Notes: generated by a model from the letters alone, not told the origin. DNA of 64,000 nucleotides from CAIZQW01 sp942493055 (GCA_942493055.1 OW818680.1:1364001-1428000), one strand, 5' to 3'; positions 35,473 to 43,818 are shown, counted from the first letter of the stretch. Translations and numbers: made by a program.

Positions 35473-36512
35473 ACTGTACCTCGATTGAGCGGACAACTTG
35501 TTTCAGCGCCCATGTAATCACCTGATGCCGCATACGCCCTCGCACGGCATCCGCCGCAACTCACACGAAAGTCACAACGCCCGCAGAAGCCTCCGCACTG
35601 CTCTGGCACGGAGAGATCTTTGAAGACCTTCGAACTTGCATAAGCCTTCTGGAAATCAAAATCAACGTTGCGTAAATTTCCACTATCGACATCCAAAAAG
35701 CCGCACGGCTGGAGGATGCCTGTATGTGAAATAAAGACGAAACTCTTGCCGCCCATGCAGCCGGCCGGCGGATTCCCTGGCTTTCCCAGTGCATGCCAGA
35801 TGCGCACCGCCTGGGGCGCACAGGTTTCACGGACATGGATCGGCCCCTCGGCATCCCGCTCAAACGCCCAGCGCAGGACCGCTTCGGTATCCGCCGGGGA
35901 CAAGGAGAGATCACGTAAATTTTTTCCACGGCCTACCGGCACCAGAAAGAAGAGGTCTAGGGTCTTTGCGCCGTGCGCAATCGCCATCTCGCGGATAGCC
36001 GGCAGTTCGTCCCGGTTCAGTTGTGAAACCGTACAGTTCACCTGGAAGGGCATTCCGACGTGACGGGCGACCTCCATCGCCTGCCGCACCATGTCAAACG
36101 CGCCTTCGACACCCCGAAACGCATCATGTGTGGCCGCTGTCGCGCCATCGAGACTGAAGCTGCAGGCCATGACACCCGCTTCTTTTAAAGCAGCGATCGA
36201 TGCATCCGTCACCAACATGCCGCACGGGGCCATGACAGACCGGATACCCCGCCTGGAAGCGTAACGCACCAGCTCAAGAATATCCGGACGCGACATCGGC
36301 TCGCCGCCAGTCCAGATAATCATCAGGTTCGGAGGAAGCGAGTCAATGACACGCTTACACTCCTCCGTGGTGAGTTCGCCATCATAGGGGACATCGCAAG
36401 CCCCTGCCCTGCAATGCTTACAGGCCAGCGGACAACGCCGTGTCACCTCCCACGCAATCACGCGTGGCGCGTTCGCTGATGATACGGAGGCTACTGTGTG
36501 CGGATGGGGCAT
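35469..36512 (-). CDS. ahbD: Radical SAM haem synthase AhbD-like (Fe-coproporphyrin III decarboxylase)
   Basis: Last step of siroheme-dependent haem synthesis, decarboxylating two propionates of Fe-coproporphyrin III to vinyl groups. The radical SAM cysteines are Cys27, Cys31 and Cys34 in VTRRCPLACKHCRAGA, followed by WTGGEP. The C-terminal SPASM-like region has an auxiliary cluster motif (CGGFCGRCDF..CGGCRARAYA). The AWEVTRRC opening and SLDGATAATHD are typical of AhbD. A NirJ-like role cannot be fully excluded. Length is 347. It overlaps selA by 4 nt and follows ahbC by 48 nt. Confidence 0.85.
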   Translation of the reverse strand: MPHPHTVASVSSANAPRVIAWEVTRRCPLACKHCRAGACDVPYDGELTTEECKRVIDSLPPNLMIIWTGGEPMSRPDILELVRYASRRGIRSVMAPCGMLVTDASIAALKEAGVMACSFSLDGATAATHDAFRGVEGAFDMVRQAMEVARHVGMPFQVNCTVSQLNRDELPAIREMAIAHGAKTLDLFFLVPVGRGKNLRDLSLSPADTEAVLRWAFERDAEGPIHVRETCAPQAVRIWHALGKPGNPPAGCMGGKSFVFISHTGILQPCGFLDVDSGNLRNVDFDFQKAYASSKVFKDLSVPEQCGGFCGRCDFRVSCGGCRARAYAASGDYMGAETSCPLNRGTV

Positions 36513-36533
36513 AAGAAAGGGTCAGGGGTTTGT

Positions 36534-36566
36534 AATCACGTCATTGCGACCACTCTGTGGTCACAA
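36534..36566. repeat. Palindromic repeat copy A in the ahbC-ahbD gap
   Basis: A 33-bp unit beginning AATCACGTCATTGCGACCAC and containing the palindrome CGACCACTCTGTGGTCAC. A near-identical copy lies 75 bp away at 36609-36641 inside the ahbC coding tail. Confidence 0.8.
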
Positions 36567-37814
36567 AGGAGTGTTTAAAACACTGTTTTCAGATGGTTTC
36601 TCTTTTTTAATCACGTCATTGCGACCACTCAGTGGTCGCAATATCTCCTCGTCCGTGAGGTAACAGGCAGGGTCAACGCCCCAGAGATCGCCCGTGGCAG
36701 CTTCGGCGCGGGCACGGAAGTTGCCGCCGCAGATATCGAGGAAACGGCACGTCACACACCGGCCCGTGACCAGCTCCTTCTTGCGGCGCAGGTTGTAGAG
36801 CAACGAATCCGGCGGCGGGTTGCCCCAAATCTCACTGAACGGCTTTTCAAGCACATTGCCCACGGGCTTCGTGCGCCAGAACTGGTCCGGAAAGACTGTC
36901 CCGTCCCAACTGATGCAGGCGATCCCGAGACCCGTGCTATTACCGGCATTCATTCTAAGGAGGGTCATGACATCGTCAGCGAGTGGATTCTTTTCACGCA
37001 GCATCCGCAGGTAAAGATAGGGTCCGTCGCAGTGGTTATCCACCGTGAGCACTTCAACTGGGAATCCCTTGTCATGCAACCGCTTTGTACGGTCGATAAT
37101 CAAATCCAGCGTCGCTCGGCGCACATCCGGCGGCAAGTCGAGGGCTGCGATCTCGGCTCCCCGTCCGCAATAGACCAGATGATACAGGCAGAGACGGGGG
37201 ATCCGTTCCGCTTCCATCAAATCAAAAATAGCCGGGATGTCCTTGACATTGTCCTGCGTCATGGTCACCCGTAACCCCACCTTCACGCCAGCTTCCCGGC
37301 AATGGCGGATGGCTGCCAACGCGAGTTGAAAAGCGCCTTTGCGATTTCTGAACTGGTCATGAATGGCTTCCATGCCATCCATACTGATACCGACATACGA
37401 GACGCCGATGGACTTAATCTCAGCCGCCAGTTTTTCATCAATTAGAGTACCGTTCGTTGAAAAGACCACGCGCAACCCCTTCTGGGTGGCATAGCGGGCC
37501 AACGTCAAGATATCCGGACGGACAAAGGGCTCGCCCCCTGAAAAGAGCAGGACCGGGCAGCCGAACGCGGCCAAATCGTCAATCACCGCCAACGCTTGCG
37601 GCGTTGAAAGTTCATGCCCCGTATTTTGCCCGACGGAGGCATAGCAGTGCGTACAGGTCAAATTACAGCGCGACGTCACATTCCATACGACGACAGGCTT
37701 CTTGTCCTTGGAAAACTGCAACAAGTGACTCGGCAACTTTGACGAATGTCTTCCATAGCGCAACGGATCCGACACTTCGACCTTGTTTAAATAGAGCTTT
37801 GAAATCCCAATCAT
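36561..37814 (-). CDS. ahbC: Radical SAM 12,18-didecarboxysiroheme deacetylase
   Basis: Removes two acetate side chains from didecarboxysiroheme to give Fe-coproporphyrin III, the substrate of AhbD. The very conserved opening is present (MIGISKLYLNKVE; LRYGRHSSKLPSHLLQFSKD), then the radical SAM cysteines Cys50, Cys54, Cys57 (TSRCNLTCTHCYAS), FSGGEP, and a C-terminal auxiliary motif GRCVTCRFLDICGGNFRAR. The usual Cys-Gly after ISKLY is Leu-Asn here. The last ~25 residues (after EEILRPL) are encoded by a repeat unit (36609-36641) and following DNA, so the true tail has probably been extended. Confidence 0.9.
   Translation of the reverse strand: MIGISKLYLNKVEVSDPLRYGRHSSKLPSHLLQFSKDKKPVVVWNVTSRCNLTCTHCYASVGQNTGHELSTPQALAVIDDLAAFGCPVLLFSGGEPFVRPDILTLARYATQKGLRVVFSTNGTLIDEKLAAEIKSIGVSYVGISMDGMEAIHDQFRNRKGAFQLALAAIRHCREAGVKVGLRVTMTQDNVKDIPAIFDLMEAERIPRLCLYHLVYCGRGAEIAALDLPPDVRRATLDLIIDRTKRLHDKGFPVEVLTVDNHCDGPYLYLRMLREKNPLADDVMTLLRMNAGNSTGLGIACISWDGTVFPDQFWRTKPVGNVLEKPFSEIWGNPPPDSLLYNLRRKKELVTGRCVTCRFLDICGGNFRARAEAATGDLWGVDPACYLTDEEILRPLSGRNDVIKKEKPSENSVLNTPL
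36609..36641. repeat. Palindromic repeat copy B within the 3' end of ahbC
   Basis: Matches 36534-36566. Its palindrome (TTGCGACCACTCAGTGGTCG) is perfect. It is translated in frame as part of the ahbC C-terminal tail. Confidence 0.8.
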
Positions 37815-37864
37815 TCCTAATTAACGGCGAACTCCCGTTCCTCCTTTGTGTGGGTGAAAGCATA

Positions 37865-38656
37865 TCAAAAACAGGAGGCGGAAGCAAACAGCGATTCCGC
37901 ATTTTGCGTGGTCAAGCAAGCGATGGACTCCTCATCCGTCTGGCGGACCTGTGCAAGGCATTGTGCGACATGTTTGACAAACGCAGGCTCGTTGCGTTGT
38001 CCACGCATCGGCACCGGCGCAAGAAAGGGCGAGTCTGTTTCAATCAGCAAGCGATCATTCGGGACAAAGGCTGCGCTTTCACGCAGCAGGTCGGCATTCC
38101 TGAACGTCACGATGCCGCTGAAGCTGATCGCCAGCTGCCGGTCGAGCAACTGGGCCGCGAATGCCTTGTCCCCCGTAAAGCAGTGCACCACGCCTCGCAG
38201 CCCCCTGTTCCTCCAAGGCGTTTCATCCAGTACGCGCAGGGTCTGGTCATCCGCTTCGCGCGCGTGGATGATCACGGGAAGCCCCCATTCATCCGCCAGC
38301 TTCAACTGAGCAGCAAAGAGCGCGCACTGAGCATCTGCCGTTTCCGGATGATAATGAAAGTCGAGTCCTGTCTCGCCGATGGCGCACATGCGGAGTTCTT
38401 TTGCAAGGAGACGCAAGGTTTCAACAAGCGTCTCTGGCTCCGTGCCCGTCGCTTGATCGCGGTCAAAGCCCAGGGCCAGACGCGCCTGAGCCGGGCAGGC
38501 TTTTGCGACGGCAATCGCACCGCTGTTGAGTTCCGCACTTCCCCCGACTGCGATCAATTGCGTCACCCCTGCAACACGTGCGCGCTCCAGGATCGAAGCT
38601 GTTTCAAAGGGAGGCGCCCCTCCGTAAAAATGTGCATGGGTATCAAAATACGTCAT
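37865..38656 (-). CDS. TatD-family metal-dependent deoxyribonuclease
   Basis: A TIM-barrel metallo-hydrolase with DNA exonuclease activity in characterised members. Metal ligands are in DTHAH (His7, His9), GETGLDFHY (Glu), VIIHAREA (His), VHCFTG (His) and ETDSPFLAP (Asp). Length of 263 is normal. It is 6 nt downstream of the sugar-kinase-like gene and 50 nt upstream of ahbC. No functional link to its neighbours is evident. Confidence 0.93.
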   Translation of the reverse strand: MTYFDTHAHFYGGAPPFETASILERARVAGVTQLIAVGGSAELNSGAIAVAKACPAQARLALGFDRDQATGTEPETLVETLRLLAKELRMCAIGETGLDFHYHPETADAQCALFAAQLKLADEWGLPVIIHAREADDQTLRVLDETPWRNRGLRGVVHCFTGDKAFAAQLLDRQLAISFSGIVTFRNADLLRESAAFVPNDRLLIETDSPFLAPVPMRGQRNEPAFVKHVAQCLAQVRQTDEESIACLTTQNAESLFASASCF

Positions 38657-38662
38657 AGCGAC

Positions 38663-39790
38663 CTACGCACAGAAGAGCTTACGAATCGCCTGCTCATGGG
38701 ACTCCATCGATTCACACAGACGGAACTGTACACGGGCGCGATTTAAATTCTGCTCTGGATAGTGCGTCTTGAAATAGACGCTGCCCGCGAGATAATCTTC
38801 AAAGAAGCGCAAGCCCAACTCAAAGGTGATCAGACGGATGGAGTCATACAGATACTTACGTTCCGCTTCAGTCAAGAACTCGGCTGCATGTTTCATGTAT
38901 CCATTTGAGAACGCCTGACACAACTCTAAACTGAAAACGACCTTCGACAAGTCCGGCTCTTCTTCGCCAGCCGGATTGCAGATCGAACGAATGGCATCGC
39001 CAAAATCAAAGTGGAATAATCCGGGACTGACCGTGTCCAGATCAATGATGGCTGTTCCCATCCCTGTGTAGTCATCAATCATGATATTATTAATCTTCGG
39101 ATCACCATGCATAATGCGCATGTTCAACTCCCCTCGGGCGAGGGCATCCTGGAACAGGGGGACAATCGGGCGGCGCGCCTCAACAAACGCAAGGAGCGCG
39201 GCGCCATCCGACGCAGCCGTGACGCGCGCTTGAGCCTCTGCACATGTGCGCGTCACATCGTATTTTGCAAGATAGTTCGGTGTAATATGGAAGCCCGGCA
39301 GCGGGTCGATCAGCACGGAGGAATCCATATCAGAGACTGTCCGATGAAAATGCCCCAGCACAATACCGCACTCTTCCGCATGAGCACAATCCCGCACCTT
39401 ATCAAACGCAGTCGCAGAGGCGATTTTGGTAATCATGCGCCAGAGGTTTCCCGAGCCGTCCTTGATAAAATCATTGCCCTCACGTGTCTGAATAATTTTA
39501 GGAAGTTGCCAGATCCGGTCACTCTCGCTTGACTCAAACTCTAGCTTCGGATGCACATGCGCTGTCAGACGACGCAAATTGAGCATAATGTTTTCCGGCT
39601 TCTTAAAGACATTCTGATTGATACGCTGCAAGACTAACTGTTCTTCCGCAAAGGCTGTCCGGCAGACAGCGAGATAGGTGTCATTCACATTTCCGCACCC
39701 TAAGGGCTGAATCACTGCTGGATAGCCTGCGATATCAAACATTTGAACAAGCCGACAAAGCTCGTGCGTTGTTTTTTCAATTGCCTTCAT
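38663..39790 (-). CDS. Aminoglycoside phosphotransferase-fold sugar kinase (NahK-like)
   Basis: A 375-residue kinase of the APH/choline-kinase fold. The nucleotide-binding start GCGNVNDTYLAV, the catalytic loop MHGDPKINNIMID (Asp, Asn) and the metal-binding AIIDLDTV are present. The arrangement HGDPKxxNxxxD with 'FDFGDAIRS' is that of N-acetylhexosamine 1-kinases, which phosphorylate GalNAc/GlcNAc at C1. The substrate is inferred. It lies between a nucleotide-sugar dehydratase-like gene and tatD, which is compatible with amino-sugar metabolism. Confidence 0.8.
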   Translation of the reverse strand: MKAIEKTTHELCRLVQMFDIAGYPAVIQPLGCGNVNDTYLAVCRTAFAEEQLVLQRINQNVFKKPENIMLNLRRLTAHVHPKLEFESSESDRIWQLPKIIQTREGNDFIKDGSGNLWRMITKIASATAFDKVRDCAHAEECGIVLGHFHRTVSDMDSSVLIDPLPGFHITPNYLAKYDVTRTCAEAQARVTAASDGAALLAFVEARRPIVPLFQDALARGELNMRIMHGDPKINNIMIDDYTGMGTAIIDLDTVSPGLFHFDFGDAIRSICNPAGEEEPDLSKVVFSLELCQAFSNGYMKHAAEFLTEAERKYLYDSIRLITFELGLRFFEDYLAGSVYFKTHYPEQNLNRARVQFRLCESMESHEQAIRKLFCA

Positions 39791-39814
39791 GATGCGCTTC
39801 TCCTCTATCGGCTG

Positions 39815-41671
39815 TTATGAAATAACCATGTTACGGATGTGCGTCCGAATCGACTCCGCTGTCTCCTGCCCACTGGAACTCAGCCTTTCGCAGGAGGCCA
39901 GCAATTGCCGTGTCTTATCGTGACTCACCTCTTCAAGTTTACTGATAAAAATACGCGTGTGCCCTGTGCGATAGGCCGAGCGCTCGCTGACATCCAGCTC
40001 TTCAAAGAGCTTTTCCCCGGGCCGCACACCGACAAACTGAATAGGGACATCCTCATACGGACGAAGCCCGGCTAGCGCGATCATCTCTTCTGCGAGATCA
40101 ACAATCCGTACGGGCTCGCCCATATCGAGCACAAAGATCTCGCCGCCCTGCGCAAGCGCAGCAGCCTGCAACACCAGCGACACTGCCTCGGAAATCGTCA
40201 TGAAGTAACGCCGCATCTCCGGATGCGTCACGGTCACGGGCTCGCCATGCATAATCTGTTCGCGGAACAAGGGGACCACCGAGCCCGAGGAGTCCAGCAC
40301 ATTGCCAAAACGCACGGCTGAAAAACAGGTCTTCTTCTGTCGATTCAAATCCTGGATAGCCATCTCCGCCAGCCGCTTCGTTGCGCCCATGACCGAGACC
40401 GGCCGCACGGCCTTATCGGTCGAGACGAGAACAAAACGCTCCGCGCCATGCTCCAACGCCAGTTCTCCCAGCACACGCGTGCCGAGCACATTGTTTTTGA
40501 GCGCTTCACCTGGATTTTGTTCAGACAAGGGCACATGCTTGTAGGCTGCGGCATGCAGCACAATCTGAGGATGCAGCTGTGAAAAGATCTCCGTCATCCG
40601 CTGACGATCCGTCACATCGCCGAGCAGAGAGACGACCGAGACCGGGCCTCCCCGCTTTCGGATTTCACGATCAATCTCATAGAGCGCACGCTCCGAGTGC
40701 TCGACCAAGACAAGTTGCTCCGGCCCCGACTGCAAGACCTGACGGACCAGTTCACTCCCGATGCTGCCCCCTGCACCTGTGATCATCACGCGCTTCTGTT
40801 GCAACAACGCAATGACCGCATTGCTATCCACCTGCGTCTCCTCGCGCCCCAGCAAGTCGCTGACGTCGATATTGCGTATCTTGGAAACCGTCACGCTCCC
40901 ATTAATCAGCTCGTAGTAGCCAGGGACAATGCGGGCTGGCACATGCGATGTTTCGCACAGCATCACAATACGGCGCATCAGCTGGCGTGGCACGCGCGCC
41001 ATGGAGACAATGACCTCATCCACCTTCTGTGCGCTCACGATTTCCGAAAGCTGTTCAATCGTCCCCAGCACGGGATACCCCTGTATCCGGGCTTGCTGCT
41101 TGGACGGATCATCGTCCAAAAAGCCAACGACCTTCATCTCCTTCAGACTCTTGCTGCGCAATTCCCGCGCAATCAGGTTTCCAGCCGAACCCGCACCGAC
41201 AAGCAAGACGCGATGACGGTCACCCGAGGCAGAAGAGCTGCCATAGTATCCCTCGACAAGCAAGCGCCAAAAGAGCCGTACGCACAGCAAACCGCCGAGC
41301 AGCATGAAGGCATTAAAGAAGGTGATGCTATACGGCGGGCGAAAGCTGAAGGGATTCGGCATGAAATAGCGCAATCCGAGGAAGATGACGGACGACACCC
41401 CCACAGCAGCGAAGAAGCGCGGGACATCATTGCCGCCAATATACCGCCACAGCACTTTGTAACAACGGAAGAGAATCAGCACCGTCAGCTGAATCGCCCA
41501 GACCGGAATAAAGACAAGCGTCACCTGTCGCCACCCGACCAAAGGGGTGCCAAAATCATATCTCAGCAAAAACGCAAAAAAATAGGAAAGGGCCATCACA
41601 AGACTATCAACGAGCATAGCCCCCAACAGTTGCGCATACACCAGACTGGATGTTTTTACATTCGCATTCAT
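39815..41671 (-). CDS. Membrane nucleotide-sugar 4,6-dehydratase (FlaA1/WbpM/CapD family)
   Basis: Makes a 4-keto-6-deoxy amino sugar for surface polysaccharide. The N-terminal ~150 residues hold four membrane helices, then a CoA-binding-like Rossmann region (LLVGAGSAGNLIARELR) and the catalytic Rossmann domain with GAGGSIGSELVRQ. The active site SVMGATKR has Met in place of the usual Tyr, as in WbpM-type enzymes, and STDKAVRP is conserved. From the ATG at 41671 the length is 618 (family ~620-660). An upstream ATG at 41770 would add a poorly conserved 33 residues. It heads the seven-gene leftward run. Confidence 0.92.
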   Translation of the reverse strand: MNANVKTSSLVYAQLLGAMLVDSLVMALSYFFAFLLRYDFGTPLVGWRQVTLVFIPVWAIQLTVLILFRCYKVLWRYIGGNDVPRFFAAVGVSSVIFLGLRYFMPNPFSFRPPYSITFFNAFMLLGGLLCVRLFWRLLVEGYYGSSSASGDRHRVLLVGAGSAGNLIARELRSKSLKEMKVVGFLDDDPSKQQARIQGYPVLGTIEQLSEIVSAQKVDEVIVSMARVPRQLMRRIVMLCETSHVPARIVPGYYELINGSVTVSKIRNIDVSDLLGREETQVDSNAVIALLQQKRVMITGAGGSIGSELVRQVLQSGPEQLVLVEHSERALYEIDREIRKRGGPVSVVSLLGDVTDRQRMTEIFSQLHPQIVLHAAAYKHVPLSEQNPGEALKNNVLGTRVLGELALEHGAERFVLVSTDKAVRPVSVMGATKRLAEMAIQDLNRQKKTCFSAVRFGNVLDSSGSVVPLFREQIMHGEPVTVTHPEMRRYFMTISEAVSLVLQAAALAQGGEIFVLDMGEPVRIVDLAEEMIALAGLRPYEDVPIQFVGVRPGEKLFEELDVSERSAYRTGHTRIFISKLEEVSHDKTRQLLASCERLSSSGQETAESIRTHIRNMVIS

Positions 41672-41763
41672 AAACAGGATTCTTATTAAAGCATAAGAAG
41701 ACGGATAATACAGCACTGTTTTTGGGAAAAATCCAAAAAATTCAAAAAGGTCTTTCTGAGCCC

Positions 41764-41793
41764 TTGACATTGAACAGGCGCCCGTGATATAAC
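41764..41793 (+). promoter_or_regulatory. Promoter of tRNA-Val
   Basis: Consensus TTGACA (41764-41769), 18-nt spacer, TATAAC (41788-41793), about 26 nt upstream of the mature tRNA 5' end. A GC-rich stretch sits in the spacer. Confidence 0.85.
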
Positions 41794-41819
41794 TATGCCG
41801 TTTTTCTGCACAACAGTGC

Positions 41820-41896
41820 GGGCGCTTAGCTCAGTTGGTTAGAGCATTACCTTCACACGGTAGGGGTCACAGGTTCGAGTCCTGTAGCGCCCACCA
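41820..41896 (+). tRNA. tRNA-Val (anticodon CAC)
   Basis: A 77-nt tRNA with encoded CCA. Acceptor GGGCGCT pairs with AGCGCCC. The anticodon stem-loop TTACC-TTCACAC-GGTAG gives CAC (reads GUG). The D-arm is AGCTCAGTTGGTTAGAGC and the T-arm CAGGTTCGAGTCCTG. Confidence 0.98.
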
Positions 41897-41945
41897 GCCT
41901 TCACCTTAAAAAAGGTCTACAGCTGGTAGGATCCTTTCTAAACTT

Positions 41946-42007
41946 CTTTTGCAAATACAAAAAAAAACACTTCCGCAAAGCAGAAGTGTTTTTTGTATTT
42001 GCAAAAG
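41946..42007. terminator. Very long palindromic bidirectional terminator
   Basis: A 62-nt inverted repeat whose arms (CTTTTGCAAATAC... and its complement ending GTATTTGCAAAAG) pair for about 26 bases, with internal A-run/T-run tracts on both arms and a short loop around CCGCAAAGCA. It separates tRNA-Val from the convergent H1-like gene and can stop transcription from both sides. Confidence 0.85.
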
Positions 42008-42012
42008 GCTGA

Positions 42013-42138
42013 TTACTTCTTCGCTGCCTTCTTAGCAGGAGCCTTCTTCGCAGGAGCTGCCTTCTTAGCAGGAGCCTTCTTAGCAGGAGCTTTCTTCGCG
42101 ACTGCTTTCTTAGGTGCTGCTTTCTTTGCTGTAGCCAT
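42013..42138 (-). CDS. H1-like Lys/Ala/Pro-rich microprotein (41 residues)
   Basis: Almost entirely made of AKKAPAKKA-type repeats after MATAKKAAPKK: only Lys, Ala, Pro plus one Thr and one Val, ending AKKAAKK. Such tails occur on bacterial histone H1-like and HU-fusion proteins and bind DNA or RNA phosphate non-specifically, so nucleoid compaction is the likely role (inference). The ATG has AAAGGA about 7 nt upstream, and the stop is 6 nt before the large terminator, supporting a real stand-alone gene. A longer overlapping frame of Arg/Leu repeats is its out-of-frame shadow. Confidence 0.8.
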   Translation of the reverse strand: MATAKKAAPKKAVAKKAPAKKAPAKKAAPAKKAPAKKAAKK

Positions 42139-42352
42139 TGCTTGATCCTTTCGTTTGTAATGAACCAACAACGTCTTTGACACACTCCATAATGTATATC
42201 AATCTGTTGTTTGATTGGTACTGTAGTATTTTTTTTTAGAAGATGCAAGAGTCTTTTTTAAAAAAAATAAAAAAATATTTTTTTGTAGCTTTTTTTACAG
42301 GCTTTGGTAGTTCAGTTTTTCGCTCATTTTTCAGCGAAAGTTCTGTTTTATT

Positions 42353-42380
42353 TTGCATTTCAATATGCATTTCGTATATA
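42353..42380 (+). promoter_or_regulatory. Promoter of rpe, predicted leaderless
   Basis: TTGCAT (42353-42358), 16-nt spacer, TATATA (42375-42380), ending 8 nt before the ATG. No Shine-Dalgarno sequence is present between them. Confidence 0.65.
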
Positions 42381-42388
42381 CTGGGCTT

Positions 42389-43063
42389 ATGAAATATCAA
42401 ATCCTTCCCTCTTTACTGGCTGCTGATTTTGGTTCGCTTACAACTGAAATTCAGCGTGTCAAAAATTCAGGCGCGGATTCTTTGCACATTGATGTCATGG
42501 ATGCGCACTTCGTTCCCAATTTAAGTTTTGGTCCTGATATTGTCGCCCTCGCGAAGCGTGTGTGCCCGACGCTTTCTCGCAATGTGCACCTCATGATGAC
42601 ACGTCCCGATTTATATATTGAGCGCTTTATTGAGGCTGGTGCAGATGCCGTGCAGATTCATGTGGAAGCCGACTGCGATTGCTGGAACGTGCTCAAACGG
42701 ATTCGCGCAACAGGGATCCGTTCTGGAATGGTCTCTCGTCCACAAACCCCGGTGACGGAGCTGTACCCCTACGTCTCCTTGTGCGACGAAATTTTATTTA
42801 TGACCGTGAATCCAGGTTATGGCGGACAAGCCTTCATGCCCGAGGTGCTTCCTAAAATCAAAGCGCTGCGTGCGTATGCACAGGAGCGGGGCCAAGCCCT
42901 TGACATCATGGTCGATGGCGGTATTAATCTGGAGACAGCCGTGACCTGCGCAAAGCACGGAGCCAATCAGTTTGTCGCCGGGAGTTTCATGTTCAAGCAA
43001 GCAGATATGGGAGCGACTGTAAAGACCATGCGGGAACTGTGTTCAGCCGCACGCAGCGCGTAA
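42389..43063 (+). CDS. rpe: Ribulose-phosphate 3-epimerase
   Basis: Interconverts ribulose-5-phosphate and xylulose-5-phosphate in the pentose phosphate pathway. The metal and catalytic residues are His33 and Asp35 (HIDVMDAHFVPN), His67 (NVHLMM) and Asp176 (MVDGGIN). The phosphate-binding GYGGQ is intact. Length of 224 is typical. The ATG at 42389 gives the conserved KYQILPSLLAADF start, and an upstream ATG lies inside the promoter. The stop is 2 nt from the convergent end of the Tad-cluster gene. Confidence 0.97.
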   Translation: MKYQILPSLLAADFGSLTTEIQRVKNSGADSLHIDVMDAHFVPNLSFGPDIVALAKRVCPTLSRNVHLMMTRPDLYIERFIEAGADAVQIHVEADCDCWNVLKRIRATGIRSGMVSRPQTPVTELYPYVSLCDEILFMTVNPGYGGQAFMPEVLPKIKALRAYAQERGQALDIMVDGGINLETAVTCAKHGANQFVAGSFMFKQADMGATVKTMRELCSAARSA

Positions 43064-43065
43064 TA

Positions 43066-43818
43066 TTATTTTGCTGCGCCTTCACGTTGCAGGACACTGA
43101 TCGTCGTCTGCTCAGCCCCTGCTGGCCGCGTCGCAAAGGCGACGCAGGTCTTTGTGCCGCGGACAAACAATTTGAAAGTGGAGGATGCCACAGGCATTGC
43201 GCTCCACCCGCTTTCGCGCAAGGCGATGCCAACTGACTTCATGGCCTCTTCAGGCTCATTGATTGTTTCTGCGGCAACGAAGGATGTGCGCGTACTCGCG
43301 CAGAACGCTGTAAAGCGCGGAACGCCCGGCAAGGTCGAGAGCCCTTCCGGCCACGCGAGCGGCTCTCCCGCAGAACGCTTCTTCGCATCTTCTAACGACT
43401 GCTCAAACATCATGACAATACTCGCAGAGGTCCCATATCCGGAGGGGATCACGAGCAACCGTTGCAAACGACCATTCTCCTGGGTCGTAATCATTGTTCC
43501 GACAGAAGGGGCGACCTCTTTAGTAATGGCCAAGCGGTGCCTTAGCTGCTTGCCGATTTCCGTGGCAGACTTGTCGTCAAACACATAAGTAAACAATGTT
43601 CCTGGCGCACCATTGACGTTCACGGCTGTCGAATAGACTTGCTTTCCGCCGAGTTCCTGCAACAGGCTGGCATGATTTCGCTTAAAGCGCCAAAAAACAT
43701 CAGCGAAGAGGACTGCAGGCGCCAAGAGCATAAAAAGAAACAGCGCACAGAGCAACACGCGCGCACGCCTCTTTTCAGCTTTTGGCTTTGACGTTAGCCT
43801 TTCGACTTCACCCTTCAT
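43066..43818 (-). CDS. Membrane-anchored protein of the Tad-like cluster, unknown function
   Basis: 250 residues: a basic cytosolic start, one membrane helix (about 22-42, LLCALFLFMLLAPAVLF) and a ~200-residue extracytoplasmic domain with two similar halves of beta-alpha character (for example GTLFTYVFDDKSATEIGKQL). I do not recognise the family. Its ATG overlaps the stop of the preceding TadE-like gene (TAATG), so it belongs to the pilus cluster and is its last gene. A role as minor pilus or assembly component is a guess. Confidence 0.72.
   Translation of the reverse strand: MKGEVERLTSKPKAEKRRARVLLCALFLFMLLAPAVLFADVFWRFKRNHASLLQELGGKQVYSTAVNVNGAPGTLFTYVFDDKSATEIGKQLRHRLAITKEVAPSVGTMITTQENGRLQRLLVIPSGYGTSASIVMMFEQSLEDAKKRSAGEPLAWPEGLSTLPGVPRFTAFCASTRTSFVAAETINEPEEAMKSVGIALRESGWSAMPVASSTFKLFVRGTKTCVAFATRPAGAEQTTISVLQREGAAK

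Noticed and set aside
35469..37814. Radical SAM sulfatase maturase (anSME) role for either radical SAM protein
   Set aside because: The openings ISKLY..RYGRHSSKLPSH and AWEVTRRC with SLDGATAATHD fit AhbC and AhbD, not the anSME signature.
40697..41689. 330-codon plus-strand frame over the FlaA1-like gene
   Set aside because: Gln/His-rich complement of a gene with clear catalytic motifs.
41901..42248. 115-codon Arg/Leu-rich frame over the H1-like gene
   Set aside because: Different frame of the AAGGCTCCT-type repeat DNA. The AKKAPA frame has the ribosome site and a sensible stop, this one does not.
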